In this document: positions 7,842 through 14,197 of the stretch, in pieces | How the letters are laid out: each line of letters starts with the position of its first letter | Position numbering within the stretch: the first letter of the stretch is position 1 | Source of the DNA: Basidiobolus heterosporus B8920 | Taxonomy: Eukaryota; Basidiobolomycota; Basidiobolomycetes; Basidiobolales; Basidiobolaceae | DNA: 14,197 nt | Assembly: GCA_000697455.1 (NCBI GenBank) | Contig: JNET01029305.1 | Span: forward strand, 1 to 14,197 | Reading direction: 5' to 3' | Program-made: the position numbers and the translations under genes | The notes under the pieces: generated by a model | What the model saw: the letters and a program-made list of their open reading frames with translations, nothing else | Told to the model about the DNA's origin: nothing | Databases searched by the model: none

Positions 7842-8813
7842 ATGATAACTCTCAGGTACTTCCTTTTGATCGTATTGGTATCCCATGTATTCGCGCAAGA
7901 TGAGATGCTAGGATGCTACTCCGATACATCTAGTAGGCCACTATTGAACGGATTAGCAGGAAACCCTAACCTCCCAAACCCATTTATCTATGAATATCAG
8001 TCAAGTGGGAAGTGCACCCAGTTCTGCTCGAGTCACGGGTTCATCTACGCAGGGACTGAGAACGGAAACGAGTGCTACTGCGGTGACTATACTCCCCCTT
8101 TGTCGCTTCGAGTGCATCCTAGTAAATGTAATATACCGTGTGTTGGTTATCCGCTCCAAGACTGTGGTGGTGCAAAATATTTGAATGTATATATCGTATC
8201 TGATAGAAAGCCATCCACTTCACTTACCACGAAGCAACCCACTTCTACCTCTACCCTTACCTCTACTTCTGCTCCTACCTCCACCACTACCTCTACCACT
8301 TCCCGTACCCGTACCCGTACCCGTACCCGTACCTCTTCTTCGTCTTCCTCTCCCATTTCTAGCGCTAGCTCTAGTATCTCTTCTACTACCACTTCTTCTC
8401 GTCTACCTATAACTATCACTCCTAGTACTTTTACTCGGACCAGTGCTTTTGCCTCCAAATCGCCAGTCTCACGTTCCACTACCTCTAGCCTTGCTTACTT
8501 TACTTCCACAAGTTCCACCCAAAGCACTTACGTTGCCTCACCTACTACGAAGACTGGCGGGTCGAGTCAATCATTTATCGAAAACAAAGCCCTAGCTGCG
8601 TCAATCTTTACCTTAGCCGCAGTGATATTTATCGCAGGCCTCATAGGAGGATATATCTTTTATCGAAGACGAACGCGGCAAAAGAGTGAAGAAATGAAAT
8701 GCCAGGAATTGCCTAACCCAAATTTTCCCGGTTACCTTTCTCGAAGATCATCCATTAGTCTACAGGATAATATAGATTACACAAAAGCCCTAAGGGTAAC
8801 CAATCCCGATTGA
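7842..8813 (+). CDS. WSC-domain cell-wall stress sensor (Wsc1/2/3-like), type I membrane protein
   Basis: Predicted plasma-membrane mechanosensor of the cell-wall integrity pathway, acting through a Rom2-like GEF, Rho1 and Pkc1. It is intronless, 323 aa from the ATG at 7842. Residues 1-18 (MITLRYFLLIVLVSHVFA) are a signal peptide. A WSC domain follows at about 22-113 with the expected cysteines: LGCYSD, CTQFCSSHGF, NECYCG, CNIPC and DCGGAKYLNVY. Residues ~120-245 form a Ser/Thr-rich stalk, presumably O-mannosylated, containing (Arg-Thr)n from a five-copy hexamer. One membrane span (about 248-270, ALAASIFTLAAVIFIAGLIG) precedes a basic stop-transfer patch (RRRTR). The cytoplasmic tail is only about 48 residues, with a basic/serine patch (SRRSSISLQD) and the C-terminal LRVTNPD, which resembles the Rom2-binding end of yeast Wsc1. 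The ATG at 7770 would add 24 residues ahead of the signal peptide and lies upstream of the TATA box, so I reject it. Which Wsc paralogue it is cannot be said. Confidence 0.9.
   Translation: MITLRYFLLIVLVSHVFAQDEMLGCYSDTSSRPLLNGLAGNPNLPNPFIYEYQSSGKCTQFCSSHGFIYAGTENGNECYCGDYTPPLSLRVHPSKCNIPCVGYPLQDCGGAKYLNVYIVSDRKPSTSLTTKQPTSTSTLTSTSAPTSTTTSTTSRTRTRTRTRTSSSSSSPISSASSSISSTTTSSRLPITITPSTFTRTSAFASKSPVSRSTTSSLAYFTSTSSTQSTYVASPTTKTGGSSQSFIENKALAASIFTLAAVIFIAGLIGGYIFYRRRTRQKSEEMKCQELPNPNFPGYLSRRSSISLQDNIDYTKALRVTNPD
8302..8331 (+). repeat. Coding hexanucleotide microsatellite (CCCGTA x5)
   Basis: Five exact copies of CCCGTA run without interruption inside the WSC stalk and encode alternating Arg and Thr. 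Because the unit is 6 bp, copy-number change would keep the reading frame and alter stalk length and charge. The surrounding sequence is an imperfect array of ACCTCT-like hexamers. Confidence 0.9.
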
Positions 8814-8816
8814 GAA

Positions 8817-8828
8817 AATAAATTTATT
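8817..8828. terminator. Palindromic AATAAATTTATT, possible bidirectional poly(A) signal
   Basis: This 12-bp perfect palindrome contains AATAAA on both strands. It begins 3 bp after the WSC stop and lies 123 bp beyond the stop of the convergent flippase gene, so one element could serve the 3' ends of both mRNAs. The 137-bp gap between the two stops holds no other obvious signal. Confidence 0.5.
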
Positions 8829-8950
8829 GTAGCTCTTCATCGCAAAAATAAGCCTGAGGACAAGGCTGGAAACAAATGTATAAAAGAATGTGTGTATAAA
8901 GCAAAGATATGACTGGCCAATGTAATGGATGTTTGACGGGAATGGAATGC

Positions 8951-11900
8951 TCAACCCTGGGGTTTCTTGTGCGTGGTATCGTACGCGCGAATGAGGTTGG
9001 CTTGGCCTGACTCGTTTTGTGAAAAGGCAAAGCCGCGGTTCAGTTTCATGCGTTGAATAGCACGAACTTTGTGGACTGCTTTACGGAATCTTTCCATGCG
9101 TGGTCGGTAGTCAGGGATGTTGAACTTCTGGATCTCTTGCACGCAATGGTAAGGCTTGGCGAAATACATACGCGCAAATACTTCCATGTGTAATCTCTTA
9201 GTACGCATATGGCTGGCACTAGTAATACTGTGAACCAAAACACTGCACTTCCATAGAGCACGGGAATGATCCCATCGTACTCTTCGGAAAACCCAATACG
9301 TGGCGCTATCTCTGCGTAAATGGGGAAAAACACGATCCAGATAAGGAATGAGCCAGGTATGGCAAGTACCGTGTACTTGGTCCACAGATCAGTCACCAAC
9401 GCAGCTTTCAGAAGAACCGTAGCCAGCACCGAGGTGTACAAAGTCGTTCCGAAGATCCATTGTCCACCGACATCTCCATTGGGGAGCACTGCGTCGTTGT
9501 TGAAGATCAACTTGACAAAGAAGAACAGGATCAACGAATGATAAAATGCATTCGCCGTCCATCCCCAAAAGGTTTTCACATTGAAGAATTCCTTCTTCTG
9601 GCCGAGTTGGTACATTTCTGGGTATCTATCGAGCATTCTGGCGCTGACAAATTGGTCGAACACCCCGATCACCATAGGCGGCATCACCGTAAACAAGACG
9701 TTGTACAAACTGATGGTCCATGATTCATAGATTGTTTGTCCCGAGAACCCGTTATAGAAAGCAAACCAAAACTGAGTCATGTACAACGTGATGTTCTTGT
9801 AGAATGAATACAAAATAAGCTTGCTTAATCTCTGATAACTCCATGCACCATGGACCAGTAAGAGCTTCTTGAGGAAGCGAAACTGGGAAATGGCAAAGTC
9901 CGCACTTCGAGCCGCCTGTAGACCCTCCATACCACTGATACCAATGCCGACGTGTGCAGCTTGGATCATACTAACGTCGTTAGCACCATCTCCAATCGCC
10001 AGAAGGATTGTTTTCAAGTGACGCTTGACCAATTTTACCACCAGAGCTTTTTGCAAAGGTGAGACACGACAGCAGATGACTGCTTTACACTTCGTAGCAA
10101 GGCTCAAGAAAGATACTTCCATATCTTTATGAAGGGCAAAGTCCAAGGTGTATCCAGTAATGATCAGTGCCAGTGGCTAGAGGATGGAAGAGGGAAGAGA
10201 TGTCAAAAATCGATCCTATTGCTTTCTTCTCCGGAACACAAAGATAAACAGTGAAATACCAACCTCGGGTTCATTCCCAGTTTGTCTAACACTTTCTACC
10301 GCTCTCAATCTCTCTTGCAGAACCTTAGAAAAGTCTTGCATGTTCTCTTGATCAAAGATGAGCAACCTCATATCCTCAGTTAGCAGTTTACAACTATATC
10401 CGATATTCACTGCAGTCTCCTGTCGATCTCCAGTCAAAACCCATATTTTTATACCAGCCTAATCAATGTCAGAAGCCTGTTCTGTGGAATGATGTACGAA
10501 GGATAAGTGAGCTCATACCTGTGCCAATGTGTGGATAGTGTCGGGCACACCGTCTTGAAGCTTATCCTCAATCGCAGTGGCTCCGAGCAGGAATAAATCC
10601 TTTTCTATCATCTCGGCAGCTCTGTCAAGTTCATCCGTTCGGTTCGCCAATGTGGTAGCAGCCTTATCGTATACGTTTGACCAAACTCTATACTCCTCTT
10701 CAGGAATCTCTCTCATCGCGATGCAGAGTGTACGCAATCCCTCGGAAGCATAATCCTAGTACCACACGTAAGTGAGTGTTCACGCCAGATCAACCGGTGA
10801 TTCTTTCGACTCCATAAACTTACCTCGAGATGGGCCAGTGTAGTATCGACAAAAGGATTCTTCGGGCCTAGTCTTTCAAGAATAACCGTATCCGCTCCTT
10901 TACAATAAAGTTTGATTTTCCCATCAGGTCCTCGGATAATAGCTGACATTCTCTTTCTAGTACTATTGAATTCACAGATATTCAACACCTCAAATTCTTT
11001 CTCCTCGCCTAGGATACGAACTCGGATCGATTTGGGCCGACGAGTCTATGGAGATCGTTAGTGACAAGTTCCTAGTTAGGTAGTTCGAATCAATATACCA
11101 TACCGTGAAAACATAATCCAGAACAGAGGCCCCTTGCACTAAGGCACCTTCATCCGGGGAGGAGGCTTGATAGATGATGTCTCCCTCTTTCTTTTCGTTT
11201 TTCTCGGGGATAACAGTGTGGCAAGTAGACAGAAGGGTCAGGAATTCATCGATAAAAGGGGCGGTTGGGTGGGAATGTAAGTTTTCAATGAGTCGCTTGA
11301 AGTCAAACTGACCGACACCAGATGAATCCCCAAAATTCGAAGATTTTGACGTATCGATCACATCAGTATAGCCAATACCCGCGATAGAACATTGTCGAAA
11401 CTCCATTTCGTTACAGGTTAAAGTGCCGGTTTTGTCAGAGAAGATGTATTCGATCTAGAAAAACTCGTTCAATACGCTGTGTGGTAAGAGTCTTGCTTGT
11501 ACAACGCCAAGCTTACCTGACCCAACTCCTCGACAAGAGAGCTAGTTCTTGCTAGAGCCGGTGTATCTGTTTTGGAGTGATAAATGTCCAGGTCCGAATT
11601 GATCAATGCAGCTTGTTGATATTTGACAACCTCCATGGTCACCGTTAAACTAGGATAGAAAGTTAGCTTGGCTATTAGAATTCTCAGGGTTCTGATTCCG
11701 GTTACCTGATGGGGATCAAGTTGTTGAAAAGAATCAAGAAAGTCAAAATATTCTTTCCAAACTCCGCCCACATGCTGACTGAGCCCAAAGCCAAGTATTC
11801 CAATTGATCGGTAAACCTAATCTATACGCCGTGAGAGTCGTTACTTGTTGGGATTAGCAGCAGAGTGTTGTGACGAAGACTTACTCGTAGAATGAGTGTG

Positions 11901-13929
11901 CCCAAAGCGCACGAGAAACTCAATGCAAGTAAAATCACAAACAAGAAAATGATCTGAGTGTTAGTCATTTTCTCGACATCTGTGCGTTTAATCGGTGTCG
12001 CGCTGGCGTTACGCATCAGCTTAGATTCATGCCCCGTAAACACGACCACACCATAAACCCATGGTGTATTACGAAGTTGCGCTCCCTAATCGATAAAACG
12101 TTAACCAAAATCACCGGGTAGCGTTAGAAGGGACAAGCTCATACTCTAAGTAGAATCTGAGTGGGATCCAAGGGTAAGATCCTCTCAACGCCATTTTGAA
12201 ATAACACTAGTGTTCCATCGAACGTGTACAGGCTATTGTTAGGTTGTTCCGACTTGATGTAACCTAAGGTAGATATCAAGTTTAGTGGAAGCGAACTTGG
12301 ACAGAAGGTTGCCACTGCCTTTGACTAACCTTCCAATTGACTGGCAGCCAGTGGAGACAAAATATCGGCGGTTTCAGTTAGGCCTTGCTTAACCTTCAGA
12401 TTCGTTTCACTGGAGATCCATAAAGTTGATTAGGATATAAGCTTTGTGTGAATTCAATCTACAGAAATTTGGGTACCCGTCCAAGTTACTTGTTTCGATA
12501 TAACAAATCGCCTCTGGCTCCGAAGAACTCAAAAGCACCAAATCAGCTGGGAAGAATTCTTGGTCCTCAATACGCACAATATCTCCGACAACAATGTCTC
12601 TCCATGGTTTGGTGACAAAAGCGGTACCTTGGAGGACCTTGGTATCTCTGGCATTCACCTCAGCATCCGATTGGTGTCGTTTCTAAACATATGGGATTTA
12701 GTCTAGTGAAGTTCAGGTAAATTTCTGCATGTCAGTTGTCCTTACGTAATCCTCAACAATTTCCTTGAACGCAGTAGCAGCCAACACGATAAGAAGGGGA
12801 ACCAGTGTGGTGTATCTTGAAGTAGGAGAAATATCTTTGATTTGCTAAGAAGATCCATTGAGTAAATAGTCGCAACAACATCTACAAACAATCCATAGCT
12901 CACCTGTATACATGCAGTAAACAAGAAGAAAACGTTGGAGTATTTAGAGAATTGTTCGAAAAGAAATTTCGGTAGAAAAGTCAAGAAGTTATATTTAGCA
13001 GTGGAGATACGATTGTGAAGATATTTAGAGGGCATGTTTTTTTCTCTGTCGTTAAGATAGAGGACACGGAACCCATCAGAGCCTACAGCAGTGGTCGTTC
13101 GACGGGGCGCTGTATAAGGATCTGGAGAATTTTGAAAAAACCCCGGTTCAGGGGTTTGCACATTCACATTTCGTTGCTCGTTCACTAATAGTCTGGTATA
13201 ACCATTGGATGAGTTTCCATAAGAGCTTCCCTCCTCTTCAGATTCAAAAAAGTCAAAATCTGGTGATCCTGGAGATAGACGAGTCGTGTCTATGGTTGGA
13301 GTAGGCCTGGTGTTTCTATTAGTCTCTATAGGGACGAGTTGAACCGGTTGAAGCTCCGGGAACTCGTCCTGATGGTTACGATTGTTTGACTCAATCGTGA
13401 AAACTTAATAAGGGGTAAAGAGATGCAAGTAAATACCCAGCAAAGGTGGATCTCTAAATATTATATGTAGGAGTCTAATAAAATATTACGAGTTTTTAGA
13501 TATCGAATATGAAGTGGAGATCGCCGTCGTTAAAGTTGGGGATCTATGATATGACCAGTATTAAGTGTGTGAATACGTCAAAGCACGTTTAGAAGCTTCA
13601 AGAGTATTCAGAAGAACACAAGAGCAATATCTAGAACTAGAGGGAAGAAGCCTGTAGAAACCTGAACAAAACCTGAATTAACAGATAGGGAAATAAAGAG
13701 ATATATTAGTGGCCCTCAATAAGACCTTTTAAGAGATTCGACTAAACAGCTATTTTTTCCTAAATCAGCAGTTATTGATTAATTACTTGTGTTTTAATCG
13801 AACAATTCTTTTCCAACGAAGAAAGTTCAATTGCTCAATTTATATTGCGTTCTTATGTATATTATTATATCAGCATGAAGGAATCTTTCTATATTTAGAC
13901 TCACCAATGACTGTTTGTTGTGTGTTCAT
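8951..13929 (-). CDS. DRS2: Drs2-type P4-ATPase phospholipid flippase (with apparent frame break near 9170)
   Basis: Catalytic subunit of an aminophospholipid flippase of the late Golgi/endosome, moving phosphatidylserine (and PE) to the cytosolic leaflet, normally with a Cdc50 partner. Exons are 13929-13905 (tentative), 13403-12904, 12844-12746, 12682-12477, 12409-12330, 12263-12145, 12085-11885, 11821-11706, 11649-11517, 11454-11104, 11045-10824, 10755-10519, 10458-10264 and 10176-8951. Phases agree throughout and the length is about 1236 aa. Motifs: [15 protein letters not shown] before TM1; DGET dephosphorylation loop at ~276-279, split by an intron; PISL in TM4 at ~447-450; DKTGTLT with the phosphorylated Asp at ~500; KGAD and LTGDRQETA in the nucleotide/phosphorylation domains; GDGANDV at ~890. 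TM5-TM10 follow. The tail has [11 protein letters not shown] and GFAFSQ, the signature of the Drs2 autoinhibitory C-terminus, which identifies the subfamily. Between WKYLR and MYFAKPYH the frame shifts by one base (about 9167-9180): sequencing error, real truncation, or recoding. The extreme N-terminus is uncertain. Confidence 0.9.
13404..13904 (-). other. Putative long first intron of the flippase gene
   Basis: The first large coding exon has no in-frame ATG and meets an in-frame stop immediately upstream of 13403, so an upstream exon is needed. The only ATG nearby followed by a strong donor (GTGAGT at 13904) in the right phase is at 13929. It pairs with the acceptor TTATTAAG at 13404, preceded by a pyrimidine-rich stretch. 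The resulting intron is 501 bp, about six times longer than any other in the window. I see no gene within it; the 62-codon plus-strand frame at 13775-13963 is AT-rich and unsupported. Confidence 0.4.
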
Positions 13930-14197
13930 TACCAACCTTGGACCTTATCAAAGTTGCGGATAACCTAAAGATCAAAAGCCAAGACCATCTTAAGCCCGAC
14001 AAGTAATGATTTGCTGATAAAGTGGGAGATTTCCCATTTTTATCGGAAATATTTGTCAAAATCCAATCCGTATTCATAATTGTAGTGATATAAAGATCAC
14101 GATAGCAATTTCACTGATAACTAGCGTGTTTGTTATCCAAATACAAACTAAAGAACTTAAGAATGTGATCGATTTTCTCGTATAAATCCAAGTTTCA
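13930..14197. promoter_or_regulatory. Upstream region of the flippase gene with clustered GATA motifs
   Basis: Six GATAA/TTATC pentamers lie at 13945, 13959, 14016, 14040, 14116 and 14133. Two of them form the ends of a near-perfect stem (14016-14044: GATAAAGTGGGA, 4-nt loop, TCCCATTTTTATC). No TATAAA consensus is found on the minus strand. Near the right edge TATAAATC at 14181-14188 reads as a plus-strand TATA box and could belong to a divergent gene starting beyond the window. Confidence 0.4.

Noticed and set aside
8147-8479. Minus-strand frame of 110 codons rich in Glu, Val and Arg
   Set aside because: It is the antisense of the Ser/Thr-rich stalk of the WSC protein.
9046-9166. C-terminal extension of the flippase in the unshifted frame (VCISPSLTI...)
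   Set aside because: It has no similarity to the family, whereas the shifted frame carries the conserved Drs2 tail to 8951.
13775-13963. Plus-strand frame of 62 codons
   Set aside because: It is AT-rich, has no recognisable similarity, and overlaps the putative first exon and intron of the flippase.
1-14197. Transposons, virus-like elements, CRISPR arrays, tRNA or rRNA genes
   Set aside because: I searched by eye for terminal repeats, polymerase or integrase motifs, regular repeat-spacer arrays and tRNA-like folds, and saw none.

Overview
The window reads as a compact, gene-dense fungal nuclear chromosome. The evidence is a Wsc-type wall-stress sensor, a GLFG nucleoporin of the Nup57/Nup54 family, a DHH-type Ppx1 exopolyphosphatase and a Drs2-type flippase. 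Intergenic gaps are short (137-506 bp). Introns are numerous, GT-AG and small: of 33 inferred, 32 measure 54-87 bp. I cannot place the fungus to a phylum from the sequence alone. No transposon, rRNA, tRNA or CRISPR array was recognised.

Layout: (1) minus strand, <1-636: the start of an intronless secreted acidic Ser/Asp/Glu-rich protein running off the left edge. (2) minus, 1143-3042: Nup57/Nup54 nucleoporin, 8 exons, 466 aa. (3) plus, 3472-5800: Utp7 (WDR46/BING4) of the small-subunit processome, 13 exons, 532 aa, divergent from the nucleoporin across a 429-bp shared promoter. (4) plus, 6212-7519: Ppx1 exopolyphosphatase, 2 exons, 409 aa. (5) plus, 7842-8813: Wsc-type sensor, intronless, 323 aa. 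(6) minus, 8951-~13929: Drs2-type P4-ATPase, 14 exons, about 1236 aa, convergent with the sensor.

The four housekeeping genes are intron-bearing and lack a clear TATA box. The two genes whose products enter the secretory pathway are intronless and each has a good TATA box 40-50 bp before its start codon. The genes do not form a pathway, although a Wsc sensor and a Drs2 flippase both act in the plasma-membrane/Golgi recycling system of fungi.

The points most worth checking are: an apparent one-base frame break in the flippase just before its conserved autoinhibitory tail; the absence of an ATG in the first large flippase exon, explained here by a 25-bp first exon across a 501-bp intron; two in-frame 3' splice sites in PPX1 that would keep or disrupt the metal-binding DLDS motif; and a minimal Wsc tail that ends in what looks like the Rom2-binding motif. 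I found no evident new multi-gene system.
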